From Lentilitoribacter sp. Alg239-R112 (GTDB lineage: Bacteria > Pseudomonadota > Alphaproteobacteria > Rhizobiales > Rhizobiaceae): a DNA stretch of 64,000 nucleotides. The notes under the pieces are model-generated. The model worked only from the letters and a program-made list of their open reading frames with translations. It had not been told where the DNA came from and did not search any database. The DNA lies in NCBI RefSeq assembly GCF_900537175.1, contig NZ_LS999834.1:375406-439405 (forward strand). The letters are read 5' to 3'. The position numbers and the translations under genes were made by a program. Of the stretch, positions 27,672 to 36,234 are shown piece after piece (position 1 is the stretch's first letter; each line of letters starts with the position of its first letter).

Positions 27672-28481
27672 TCACGTTTTTCGTAGCAAAAATGCATCAG
27701 AAGCCGCTGAAATTCCAATTTTTGCTCGCAGCGCCTTATTATCCTCAAAGCTCATTTCACCCTCATCTAAACTCTCCAAATATTCGAGCATAGCGGTCTT
27801 CGGATTATTGCCCCTACCCCAGGGGCGATTTTGTTCGACCAATTTATTTGCTTCGTCCGACAAGTCCTCAAGACCAGAATCCCAGACAACAAGATAACAA
27901 TCTTTTGAAACCAACGGAGCATATGCTTTTAACTCTTGCAGAACATGATCATGCGTATGATTACTATCCAATAAAACCATTACCCGATTGTAATCCTTTG
28001 ATAGTGTTCCAATTGCATTTATCACATCATCATCGATTGAAGACCCTTCGACCAAGGTCCAATATTTTTCCAGCTGGTGGGCTTCCATTGCCCGTTTATT
28101 ATGCTCCCTGATATCTATATCAATACCAACCACATGCCGCTTCTTTCTAACTGTGAACTCGGCTTGGTTAGAAGAATTCTCCATAGCGTCAAGCATATCT
28201 AATTGGGCCATAAGTGACGCGGAAAGCACAATTGATCCCCCATGAGCTATCCCACATTCGATAATAAGATCTGGCCGTGTTTGCCATACCATGTTTTGCA
28301 CAGCATATATGTCTTGGGGTAGCTGAATTATGGGGCGACCAAACCATTCAAAATTGTAATGATAATTTTTACTCAGGAGATATTCTAAATGGGTCTGGTT
28401 CGTTTTAAAATAAGAACCATCACTCAACATATTAGATATGTTTTCATCAACAAATTTCTCGTGCTCTGTCTTAGCGCCCAT
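27672..28481 (-). CDS. CmcI-type (cephalosporin hydroxylase family) methyltransferase
   Basis: 269 residues of the CmcI family (PF04989), which are SAM-dependent O-methyltransferases, many acting on sugars such as rhamnose despite the historical name. Motifs are LIIECGIAHGGSIVLSASL (SAM loop), VVGIDIDIREHNK and VMVLLDSNHTHDHVLQELKAYAPLVS, with YLVVWDSG next. The N-terminal NFEWFGRPIIQLPQDI is also typical. It overlaps the GT4 stop by 11 bases, so the two are probably translated together. The likely role is O-methylation of a glycan residue. Confidence 0.85.
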   Translation of the reverse strand: MGAKTEHEKFVDENISNMLSDGSYFKTNQTHLEYLLSKNYHYNFEWFGRPIIQLPQDIYAVQNMVWQTRPDLIIECGIAHGGSIVLSASLMAQLDMLDAMENSSNQAEFTVRKKRHVVGIDIDIREHNKRAMEAHQLEKYWTLVEGSSIDDDVINAIGTLSKDYNRVMVLLDSNHTHDHVLQELKAYAPLVSKDCYLVVWDSGLEDLSDEANKLVEQNRPWGRGNNPKTAMLEYLESLDEGEMSFEDNKALRAKIGISAASDAFLLRKT

Positions 28482-29673
28482 AATTTACTCCTAGTACTGT
28501 CTCACCTTGCGAAAAATACTGCTCAAAATGTGCTCGTGAGCCTTTGCTCGGTATATTTTTGTTTTCGCTTGTCTCCTGATGGTTGCCAAACGCTTCGTGC
28601 CACTCCATTGGAGATCCACCAAAGGCTTCTTGCATTTCAAACAATCCAGGTGTCTGTGCACCCAAACTATCAGTGTAAACTTGCGCCAATTGATCTACAC
28701 TTAGTTTGACCGAGTAATTATGTTCTGAAAATCTCTTTAATAGATTTGAGTAATGCTCCACAAGTGCGTCATCTTTAATTAACTTGTAAAATGATTGAAC
28801 CAAGCACCCCTCAGACTTATGGCACAAAAAACTTGAATGCTCCTTCATAATTTCAACTTCCGCCGGATTAGAGAGTAATAAAGGAACGCATCCCTGAGAC
28901 ATCGCTTCCTTGATAATATTTTCACCCGTCCCATAGTGCTCTTCATTTAACGGATATATTAGAAATTTTGATCGGCTGAAATAATCTCTCACATTATTTA
29001 CATGACCGTGAAAAACTACATTATCTGAAGAGATTTTATCCTGGATTAACTGCCGATCTCGACCATCGCCGAGTATGTTTACTTCTGTTTGCGATAGTGT
29101 TGCAGCTTGCAGAATTATGTTTGTAAATTCAGCATGCAACTTTCGATAATCTAACTGCCCTGCATACACAAAATCATACTCGCGATTATGCTCCGTACTT
29201 TCGTCATTATTTTCAGCAAAAACAAAACCACTGTTTACGACCGGGTTTCTTGTTCTATATTCCGCATTGGAAATTTCTGATGTGAAGATTATTTTATTAT
29301 CTGAGTTCAAAAAGTTTAATGGAAAGCGGATATCGCCTAAACCAGATATGTGACACCAAAATATCCGTCTTAACCTGATATTCTTAGAATAATTTAAAAA
29401 GTGAAGCATCGCTGGATGGTTCCAGAACTCACACTGTATAATATCGAAAGTTTGCAAATATTGCTCGGTATCATTTTGATAATTCACAATCCTGATTTTG
29501 TGTTTCTGAGAAATCACATCATAGAAGCTTCTATCAACTGGCGATTCTAACAGCAAAAATTCACGATTTACTTCATCAAATTTTACTTGGGAGATCGTAG
29601 ATAAGCAGCGGCCAACTCCGCCGCCTAAATGAGGCGTCACATGAAGTACTTTTAGCTTAGACAAATCGTTCAC
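28471..29673 (-). CDS. Glycosyltransferase family 4
   Basis: GT-B fold enzyme of about 400 residues. The N-terminal strand is KVLHVTPHLGGGVGRCLSTI, with the Gly-rich donor-side loop. The C-terminal domain has FVYAGQLDYRKLH, VNILGDGRDRQLIQ, VVFHGHVNNVRDYFSRSKFLIYP and the GT4 E-x7-E signature in EEHYGTGENIIKEAM. The start is uncertain. The frame is open to 29745 inside the SDR gene; GTG at 29673 and TTG at 29664 (with GGTGA in front) both begin near the first strand. It overlaps the SDR gene stop by about 10-17 bases. Donor sugar is unknown. Confidence 0.83.
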   Translation of the reverse strand: MNDLSKLKVLHVTPHLGGGVGRCLSTISQVKFDEVNREFLLLESPVDRSFYDVISQKHKIRIVNYQNDTEQYLQTFDIIQCEFWNHPAMLHFLNYSKNIRLRRIFWCHISGLGDIRFPLNFLNSDNKIIFTSEISNAEYRTRNPVVNSGFVFAENNDESTEHNREYDFVYAGQLDYRKLHAEFTNIILQAATLSQTEVNILGDGRDRQLIQDKISSDNVVFHGHVNNVRDYFSRSKFLIYPLNEEHYGTGENIIKEAMSQGCVPLLLSNPAEVEIMKEHSSFLCHKSEGCLVQSFYKLIKDDALVEHYSNLLKRFSEHNYSVKLSVDQLAQVYTDSLGAQTPGLFEMQEAFGGSPMEWHEAFGNHQETSENKNIPSKGSRAHFEQYFSQGETVLGVNYGR

Positions 29674-30442
29674 CAGCCAAATTATTTCGTGCTGTAGATT
29701 CATCTGAAAACTTGAAATATTTTCTGGCAAATGCTTCTCCAGCAATTTCGGTTGCTACTTCACGGATAGTTTTTGCTGTGCCTGAACATACATTAAATGC
29801 TCCCTGTTTTTCGCCTGCTGTTATATTGACTAGATCTTGGGCGATTTTTATGATGTGTGAGAGATCAATTATCTGATTTGAAGCGGTAAACTCATATTGT
29901 TCATTATGAAGTATACATCTATTTATCGTGGGTATTAGTTTTTTAGGATGCTCTTGGTTTCCAAAAACATGGAACATTCTAGACCACGCAAATTTAATTT
30001 GGTTCTTTTCCAAAATCTGTTTAAGGCCAATATAGGTTGCAATTTTGGCTGCTGCATAGTTACTGTTAGCACCCAATTCAGATCTAATATTTTTAGGCAA
30101 CGGACTTGATTTGTATTCCAAACACGTTCCAATACCGTTAAAATGCTTAACTTTACGATTGTCCGCAACTGACGCAAGTCTCATAGAAGCAGAAACCCAA
30201 TCGAAATTTTCTTCGCCGGTCAGATATTTATCTCTGTCAACAAACCAAGCACAATGTATGATATGCGAATGAGCATTAACGATATCCGATAATTCAGATG
30301 TTCTTCCTTCAAGCAGATCAAATTCAACGCAATTTTCTGCAAAAGATTTCCGTGTGATTGTATTGTGCGCCAACTGCATTTCGTTCAACACATCGCGAAC
30401 CGCAGTTCCGACATATCCGCTTCCGCCTGTCACTAATATCAT
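29657..30442 (-). CDS. NAD-dependent epimerase/dehydratase (extended SDR)
   Basis: 261 residues. Rossmann start MILVTGGSGYVGTAVRDVL, the HIIHCAWFVDRDKYL region, and the catalytic YxxxK in SNYAAAKIATY. It is shorter than CDP-glucose 4,6-dehydratase (about 360) and lacks an obvious dehydratase Asp-Glu pair, so a 4-ketoreductase or epimerase of a nucleotide sugar fits better. ATG 30442 has GAGGTGA eight bases before it; a GTG four codons upstream sits inside that site. It heads the leftward run SDR-GT4-CmcI-rSAM-FkbM, preceded by a 352-base gap. Confidence 0.82.
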   Translation of the reverse strand: MILVTGGSGYVGTAVRDVLNEMQLAHNTITRKSFAENCVEFDLLEGRTSELSDIVNAHSHIIHCAWFVDRDKYLTGEENFDWVSASMRLASVADNRKVKHFNGIGTCLEYKSSPLPKNIRSELGANSNYAAAKIATYIGLKQILEKNQIKFAWSRMFHVFGNQEHPKKLIPTINRCILHNEQYEFTASNQIIDLSHIIKIAQDLVNITAGEKQGAFNVCSGTAKTIREVATEIAGEAFARKYFKFSDESTARNNLAGERFV

Positions 30443-30794
30443 CTTAGTTTTCACCTCAGAAAAGATCGGGTGTTTCGAAAAATGAAAATACTTTCTATAG
30501 TATCCCTATCTTTTTTTGATTTACTATAAGATGATACAACCTCATCAAAATTAGTTATATCGCATTCTAGTATCATATTCAAAACTGACTGATATTACCC
30601 AAAGAATATAAAAACTGGCCAGTTATAAAAAGAAAGAGTCGGTCATCAAATTGTTGTTAGTTAGATATTCAATCCATGACTTTAGTGATTGAATAATAAC
30701 GCCTGAATATAGGAAAGATGGTCACCAAACAAACCCAAGCCTCTATCAAGAGATATCCCGTCCAATAAATTCGGTGAAGGCACTATTCATATCA
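30443..30794. other. 352-base AT-rich gap inside the glycan island
   Basis: Between the PhyH gene end and the SDR start. It is rich in A and T, has no strong terminator and probably holds the promoter for the five-gene run to its left. A 33-codon protein-like fragment lies next to the PhyH end and is listed separately. Nothing else is recognisable. Confidence 0.5.
30682..30783 (-). pseudogene. Short protein-like fragment, possibly HPt-like remnant
   Basis: A leftward frame from GTG 30783 to TAA gives about 33 residues, including GISLDRGLGLFGDHLSYIQA. This resembles the first helices of histidine phosphotransfer (HPt) domains, which often read GID-xx-GL-xx-FGGD-xx-Y. No His-containing helix follows and no ribosome binding site is seen. 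It may be debris of a broken gene, or chance. Low confidence. Confidence 0.2.
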
Positions 30795-31697
30795 TTAAAC
30801 TTCCTTCCAACGGTCTTTCCAAACAGAACGATTTATTCTATGTCTCCACAGGTTCCTATCTTTTTCATCTTGAATTCGTTGAAAATTATTCTTGGAATTT
30901 TCGACATATTCTTTGAGCCCTGTATCCGCCCTCCTGAAAGCTATAGAGGGTTGCGATGTTCCCGGAGAATGCCCCGCTTGCATATATCGCATATCAATGC
31001 TCCATCTGCAATTTTTTGATAAATTTGGCAGCGAACGGTGTGGCGTCAAATGCGTGAACATTATGACATCTCCGCGTTTCACCTCACATATTTCAGTTTT
31101 AAATTTACTCGCAACCGATTTTTCTATTTCCAAGTACCATGATACATTTTCAAGTTCCATATATTCTTCAGCAACGTGACGCTTCTCACCATTCAGGTGT
31201 TCGCCTACAGCTATCTCCATGCAACCATTATTTAGGTTAGCATCCATCAAAGGTACCCAACATGTAACTTGCGGGACCATCCGAGCACCGTCTGCCAGAT
31301 AAGAGCTATCCTGATGCCAAGGAACCACAAACAAATCCAATTCCGGCGGCTTAGGCCGAACTGCAAAAAATGGATGCCCGTCAATATCTTTTCCAAGAAT
31401 AAGCTCAACTATATCCAGGATTTTTTTTGATGACCAAAAATTAAAAATATTTGATCCTATGATATTAGAATGGATAAAAATTAATGAAGCGCCTGGGTGA
31501 TTTCTTTCCAACTCCATCATCTTGCTGTCCAGAGATATCGTCTGGTCAGAGAACTTTACTTTGAGATACGCTGCAAGCTCGTCAATTCGTTTCTGAAGGT
31601 CACGCTCTACCAGGTTGATTTCCTCATCAGAAAATAGGCCCCTAATTACCAGAAATCCTGAACTATTGAAGTCAGTCAAATTCTCAGGCGTTAGCAT
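30795..31697 (-). CDS. Phytanoyl-CoA dioxygenase (PhyH) family oxygenase
   Basis: 300-residue Fe(II)/2-oxoglutarate oxygenase. It starts with FNSSGFLVIRGLFSDEEI. The iron-binding HxD is in VVPWHQDSSYLADG at about residue 127, and the distal His and 2-oxoglutarate-binding Arg are expected in FTHLTPHRSLPNLSKNCRWSIDMRY. The family hydroxylates small molecules, lipids and sugar-like natural products. It starts 13 bases after the FkbM gene upstream. In this context it probably hydroxylates a glycan building block or lipid; the substrate is not known. Confidence 0.85.
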   Translation of the reverse strand: MLTPENLTDFNSSGFLVIRGLFSDEEINLVERDLQKRIDELAAYLKVKFSDQTISLDSKMMELERNHPGASLIFIHSNIIGSNIFNFWSSKKILDIVELILGKDIDGHPFFAVRPKPPELDLFVVPWHQDSSYLADGARMVPQVTCWVPLMDANLNNGCMEIAVGEHLNGEKRHVAEEYMELENVSWYLEIEKSVASKFKTEICEVKRGDVIMFTHLTPHRSLPNLSKNCRWSIDMRYMQAGHSPGTSQPSIAFRRADTGLKEYVENSKNNFQRIQDEKDRNLWRHRINRSVWKDRWKEV

Positions 31698-31710
31698 TTA
31701 GTAAATCCTT

Positions 31711-32868
31711 CTAATCCAATGTTGCGAACAAAATAGTATCTGTGCAACCTCTTGATTGATGCCTTAATCGAAGTTTGTACTCGGGCACCAATTGCAGTAT
31801 CAATTCAGCAATTCGAACAAAATCCTCAACCTTGTGATACAGGCAAATAGCAAGTTTTGGCTTATGTTTTTTAATTAGCCTAGCGGCGCCCACAAGAGCA
31901 TCATATTCTCCGCCTTCAATGTCCATTTTTATAACAGAAACTTCCTCATTATTGATAGCATTGTCTAATTTAACAACTGATACGGAAATCAGCTCTTTGT
32001 CTTTATTGGAGCCATTTTTGACTAAAGTCGAATAAACCCCATTTGCTTTAAAACTAATGTTCCCATTCTCATTCGATACACCCCGCGGGATAACTTCAAT
32101 TTTCCCATTCTGATCATCAGAAATTTCATTCAGACTTGACAGTCTCGAGGGATCAGGTTCAAATGCAAATACTTTTTCATATCCTTTATTGGCAGCGCCT
32201 AAAAACAACTCAATTGTATCCCCATCGAAAGCTCCACAGTCTATGTATATAGTGTCAGGCATTGGCTGTAGAAGACTTTTAAACAAATACCAATCCTCAT
32301 TTCCTGTGAAAGCATCATCAAAGTCTTCTCGCTTTCCACTCATATGGGCCTTAATAACTTTAAAATATGTCTCCTTAGAAGCATCATCTTCCAACCGTTC
32401 ATAAACCTTGGAAAAGCGTGGTAATTGCGCTTTAAAGAAAGCATTAAACTCGCCCTTCTCAAAGTAATGGGCGCAATCAAGGTCTACATCGCATAGTTGG
32501 TGTTCATCTAAAATCTTGCTAAGGAGTGAATTAATTTCCCAAAAGTACTGTGGGCTAGATATTAAGAAACGCGCATTAGGGAATCTACGACTGGCTTCTT
32601 CGACAGACATGATAGGGTAAGTGTCCTCATATTTTCCACCTTGTTTCTTCTCATCTGAATCGCAGATTGCAAGGACTGAAAACCCATATCTTTCCAATTT
32701 TTCCAGAATAGAGGGCAGTGCAAACCCTGCGCCATGAAGTATAATATTTGGGCTGTTTTTTGAACTATCCAGGAACTTATCAATGTCACTTTCTTTTTTC
32801 GCTAATTTTTCCAACATGTTCCAACATCTTAACCCTCGCTTTACGCGAGATACTGTTTCTATTGTCAT
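31711..32868 (-). CDS. FkbM-family methyltransferase with N-terminal Rossmann-like module, second copy
   Basis: 385 residues. An N-terminal module (IILHGAGFALPSILEKLERYG, then FSVLAICDSDEKKQGG, YPIMSVEEA, FLISSPQY) precedes a helical linker and a C-terminal FkbM domain: IYIDCGAFDGDTIELFL, VFAFEPDPSRL, and VIKMDIEGGEYDALVGA. The same general order is seen in the FkbM protein at 25405-26589, but the sequences are well diverged. The ATG at 32868 has AGGTGAG in front; a GTG two codons upstream is inside it. It is followed by the PhyH gene. A divergent gap of 280 bases separates it from the zinc-ribbon methyltransferase gene. Confidence 0.82.
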   Translation of the reverse strand: MTIETVSRVKRGLRCWNMLEKLAKKESDIDKFLDSSKNSPNIILHGAGFALPSILEKLERYGFSVLAICDSDEKKQGGKYEDTYPIMSVEEASRRFPNARFLISSPQYFWEINSLLSKILDEHQLCDVDLDCAHYFEKGEFNAFFKAQLPRFSKVYERLEDDASKETYFKVIKAHMSGKREDFDDAFTGNEDWYLFKSLLQPMPDTIYIDCGAFDGDTIELFLGAANKGYEKVFAFEPDPSRLSSLNEISDDQNGKIEVIPRGVSNENGNISFKANGVYSTLVKNGSNKDKELISVSVVKLDNAINNEEVSVIKMDIEGGEYDALVGAARLIKKHKPKLAICLYHKVEDFVRIAELILQLVPEYKLRLRHQSRGCTDTILFATLD

Positions 32869-33148
32869 ACTCACCTATACGAGAATAATGACGCAATGAT
32901 TCTAAGGTGTTTTACAAGCACCTTCACGCAATATCCACACAAGTTGCACTGTGATAGTGCTCTACTAGAATTAACAAAGAGAATGACTTCAAGCTGTATT
33001 TGGTTGATAAGAGTTAAACTTTGAGAAAAGCTCTCTTTTAACTAAAAAACCTTGTATAAGCCTACTTAGACGATTGTTGTCTTTACGAGATAACTATTAG
33101 TCTTCGGGTAGAATGAAGCCCGCGGAACCATTGATAATAGGAAGAAAA

Positions 33149-34330
33149 ATGAGTCGTTGTAAATGTTGTTCCAACAAAATCAAAAAACTGTCCAATTTCC
33201 AAAAAATGGACTTTGACGGATCCATTTTCAACCATGAATCTGAAGTATATTTTTGTGAGAATTGCGGTTACTTAGAGACACGGTCTCCTTATTTAGATTC
33301 TGATAATGCTGACCACTATGCAAATCATGTACTTTATAATTCAATGAGTGGCATAGGCGTTGGCGGTGATACGACTGAAGATCGCTTCAGATACAACCAG
33401 TATCTAAAACTGCTCGATCTCGAACAAGCTACATTAGTAGACATTGGTTGTTCTCGTGGTGGATTTTTGAAGCATATAGAGCGCGAAATTAAACCTCTGT
33501 CTACTAAACTATTTGGAGTAGATATCGATATTCGTTCCATGACAGTTGGCGAAACTGATTCAATCCAATTTATGGAAGGTAACGTTCATTCCCTCCCGTT
33601 GGCAGACAGCTCTGTGGACATATTAACGTATTTTCATGTTTTTGAACACATACGTGATCTTGATGGACTAATTAACGAAGCCCGCCGAGTTTTAAAAGAA
33701 AATGGCAGCTTAGTAATAGAAGTCCCTAACGCAGTTAAATATAATGATGCAAATACCTATGTGGGTGTCGGTTTTTGGCTATATATGCAAGAACACCTCA
33801 GCCACTTCTGTACAAGTTCACTCACCGCACTACTTGCACGTAATGGGTTTGAAGTTGAAAACTCATTTGAATGTGACATGCCAATCAAAAACAAATCTCG
33901 CTACCCTAGTTTGATAATAAAGGCAAAACTTGGACGACAAGAATCAATTAAAACTACTACAAGAAATTCTGCTGACGATCTTGAAATGTTTGTAGATCAA
34001 GAATTAGCTAAGTCTGAATCTCTTGCAAAGAATTGCCTCGAATTGGACGGACCAATCACGTTCTGGGGAATAAGCTTGGAGTTCTTTAACGTCTATTCTA
34101 ATATGAAAAAAATTGGGAAAAATTGTCCGCCTGTAAGATTAATTGATAATAATCAATCAAAGCAAAAATGCACCGTTCAAGATATCATCGTTGAAAAGCC
34201 GAATAAAGTTCCAACAAATGGAACGTTGGTTATCTCCAGTTATATTACTTTTGAAACCATTAAGGCAGAAGCCTTAAAGTTGGGGTGGAAGGACAGTCAA
34301 ATATTTTACCTCCACTCATTAAACAACTAG
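33149..34330 (+). CDS. Zinc-ribbon SAM methyltransferase with C-terminal Rossmann-like domain
   Basis: 393 residues. The N-terminus has two Cys pairs (SRCKCCSNKI and VYFCENCGYL) as in the Methyltransf_13 zinc module of NovU-type C-methyltransferases. The central SAM domain has LVDIGCSRGGFLKHIE, LFGVDIDIRSM, DILTYFHVFEHIRD and SLVIEVPNA. The C-terminal 110 residues form a Rossmann-like region (ITFWGISLEFFNVYSNM, PVRLIDNNQSKQ, TLVISSYITFETI), like Methyltransf_14. It therefore has NovU-like architecture but is clearly diverged from the gene at 34433. A C-methyltransferase for a sugar nucleotide is one option. The ATG has AGGAAG at 33139-33144. It stands alone on the plus strand. Confidence 0.75.
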   Translation: MSRCKCCSNKIKKLSNFQKMDFDGSIFNHESEVYFCENCGYLETRSPYLDSDNADHYANHVLYNSMSGIGVGGDTTEDRFRYNQYLKLLDLEQATLVDIGCSRGGFLKHIEREIKPLSTKLFGVDIDIRSMTVGETDSIQFMEGNVHSLPLADSSVDILTYFHVFEHIRDLDGLINEARRVLKENGSLVIEVPNAVKYNDANTYVGVGFWLYMQEHLSHFCTSSLTALLARNGFEVENSFECDMPIKNKSRYPSLIIKAKLGRQESIKTTTRNSADDLEMFVDQELAKSESLAKNCLELDGPITFWGISLEFFNVYSNMKKIGKNCPPVRLIDNNQSKQKCTVQDIIVEKPNKVPTNGTLVISSYITFETIKAEALKLGWKDSQIFYLHSLNN

Positions 34331-34432
34331 CTTGAATCGAGTTTGGAAATCAAAATTTTGACATGCCATAACAGCCGAGATCGCTTGCTACACCATGCCT
34401 GACGCTTGAGAGTCTAGTTACGATCTTAGGAT

Positions 34433-35662
34433 TTAATTCTCTATTGTTAGTCTCGGGACTGCTACAATAAATTTTCCATCCCAACCTTTTATAGACGAAA
34501 ATAAATTTTTGATCTCATTTTTGATGTTCCACGGAAATATGACCACCCTGTCCGGCTTAAGACTTATAAGCTCTTCGAATGACACGATCGGAACGTGATT
34601 ACCGGGCATATACATCCCCTGTTTTGCGGGGTTGTTATCTGCTACACAAGAAATGAGCTCGGTATTCACTCCAGCAAAATTCATCAATGTATTCCCTTTG
34701 GCCGCAGCTCCAAAAGCAACAACTTTCAGTCCTTCAGATTTACATTTGATAAGATAATTCTTAAAATCGTTGGCCACGCCATAGGCCTTAATTTGAAAAC
34801 CTTCATAAGTATTATAACTGGTTAAACCTTGATCCACTTCTGATTCAAGGAGATTATCAACCGAACAACGCACTTTATGATAATTCACATCACTTCTCTG
34901 TGCAAAAACACGTAAACTACCGCCATGAAACGGGAGGGTTTCCACATCAAAAATGTTTAAACCATTTACTTCAAGTATCCTTTTCACCGCCTGCAATGAA
35001 AGATAAGAATAATGCTCATGATAAACTGTATCAAATTGATTGTGTTTGAGCATCTCTAGCAAATGAGGGAATTCAAACGTTGCTACACCATTTGGTTTAA
35101 GCAAGGCGGCAAACCCTCGCACGAAATCATTAATGTTCGGTACATGAGCCAATACATTATTGGCAACCATTAGATCTGCTTGTCGAGATCCCTTGGATAG
35201 TTGAACCCCAAGCGCCTCTCCAAAGAAATCTTCAATAATTTCGATACCCTTTTCGCGCGCCGCATTTGCTGTACTTACCGTGGGCTCAACCCCATAGCAT
35301 GGAATATTCTTTTTCTTCGCGTACTGAAGTAGATAACCATCATTTGCAGCAATCTCAACGATCTGGCTATCTTTACCCAACTTAAATCGTTCTTGCATTT
35401 CAATGATATACTTCTCGGCATGAGAAAGCCATGATTTGGAAAAAGAACTAAAGTAAGCATAGTCTTTTGAAAAGAAGACCTCTCTTGGCGCAACGTCACG
35501 TGTTTGAACCAACCAGCAATTTGGGCAAACATCTATCACAAGCGGGTAGGTATCCTGCTCGACAGATAGTTCGCTTTCATGAAGGTAAGAATTTGATGGA
35601 GGCGCCCTGCCTAAATCTAAAAAAGGAAGAAGTTCTTCGGCGTTGCAATGTCTACAACTCAT
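34433..35662 (-). CDS. NDP-hexose C-methyltransferase (NovU/TylCIII type)
   Basis: 409 residues with the three-part architecture of sugar C-methyltransferases. There is a zinc module (SCRHCNAEELLPFLDLG and VIDVCPNCWLVQT), a SAM domain (IVEIAANDGYLLQYAKK, DLMVANNVLAHVPN, and the YHEHYSYLSL segment with the catalytic His/Tyr region), and a C-terminal domain starting VVAFGAAAKGNTLMNF with CVADNNPAKQG. These enzymes add a methyl to C3 (or C5) of a 4-keto-6-deoxy sugar nucleotide. Its start overlaps the epimerase stop by four bases, in one unit with the cytidylyltransferase, so a CDP-linked branched deoxyhexose is the likely product. Confidence 0.88.
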   Translation of the reverse strand: MSCRHCNAEELLPFLDLGRAPPSNSYLHESELSVEQDTYPLVIDVCPNCWLVQTRDVAPREVFFSKDYAYFSSFSKSWLSHAEKYIIEMQERFKLGKDSQIVEIAANDGYLLQYAKKKNIPCYGVEPTVSTANAAREKGIEIIEDFFGEALGVQLSKGSRQADLMVANNVLAHVPNINDFVRGFAALLKPNGVATFEFPHLLEMLKHNQFDTVYHEHYSYLSLQAVKRILEVNGLNIFDVETLPFHGGSLRVFAQRSDVNYHKVRCSVDNLLESEVDQGLTSYNTYEGFQIKAYGVANDFKNYLIKCKSEGLKVVAFGAAAKGNTLMNFAGVNTELISCVADNNPAKQGMYMPGNHVPIVSFEELISLKPDRVVIFPWNIKNEIKNLFSSIKGWDGKFIVAVPRLTIEN

Positions 35663-36219
35663 ACAATAACGCCTTTAAAATGACTATCGATACGTGTCAG
35701 ATCATTATCTTTCTGCGAGAGATTTATCGGTGGAAGCGGCCATTCAATATTAATTCTACTGTCCAATATATGTATTCCATCTTCAACTCTGGGATCATAA
35801 GCCGCAGAATGACAATATATCATTCTAACTCTATCAGTTAGCGTTTGAAAACCATGTGCACAACCCCTAGGAATTAACAACGCCTTATTGTTCGCCTCGC
35901 CAAGCTCACAAGAAAAATAATGCAAATAAGTCGGGGAATTAACTCTCAGATCGACCGCGACATCGAATATCCGGCCATGAATACAGGAAACAAGTTTCAT
36001 CTCTGAGGATGGTTCTCTTTGAAAGTGCAATCCCCTCACCGTACCTTTATGGTGAGTCATTGTTTCATTTATCTGAGCAATTTCTCCGTGCCATTGAACT
36101 TCTAACAACTCATCCTTACAGAACAATCGGCTTAGAAAACCACGTTCATCTGATACCTTAGTTCGAGTGATGACTTTAACACCTGAAATGCTAGTATCCT
36201 CGGCAACAAAGCGTCCCAT
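35659..36219 (-). CDS. rfbC: dTDP-4-dehydrorhamnose 3,5-epimerase family protein
   Basis: 186-residue RmlC-type cupin epimerase. Features are GVKVITRTKVSDERGFLSRLFC, the catalytic His in KGTVRGLHFQ, RIFDVAVDLRVNSPTY with the Asp partner, LLIPRGCAHGFQTL and DPRVEDGIHI in the C-terminal part. It acts on 4-keto-6-deoxy sugar nucleotides. Because its neighbours are a cytidylyltransferase and a C-methyltransferase, the substrate is probably CDP-linked, not dTDP-linked, so the gene symbol describes family only. A Tyr-to-other change at the second acid site cannot be judged by eye. Stop-start overlap with the C-methyltransferase gene. Confidence 0.85.
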   Translation of the reverse strand: MGRFVAEDTSISGVKVITRTKVSDERGFLSRLFCKDELLEVQWHGEIAQINETMTHHKGTVRGLHFQREPSSEMKLVSCIHGRIFDVAVDLRVNSPTYLHYFSCELGEANNKALLIPRGCAHGFQTLTDRVRMIYCHSAAYDPRVEDGIHILDSRINIEWPLPPINLSQKDNDLTRIDSHFKGVIV

Positions 36220-36234
36220 GGACTTAACCTTAAA

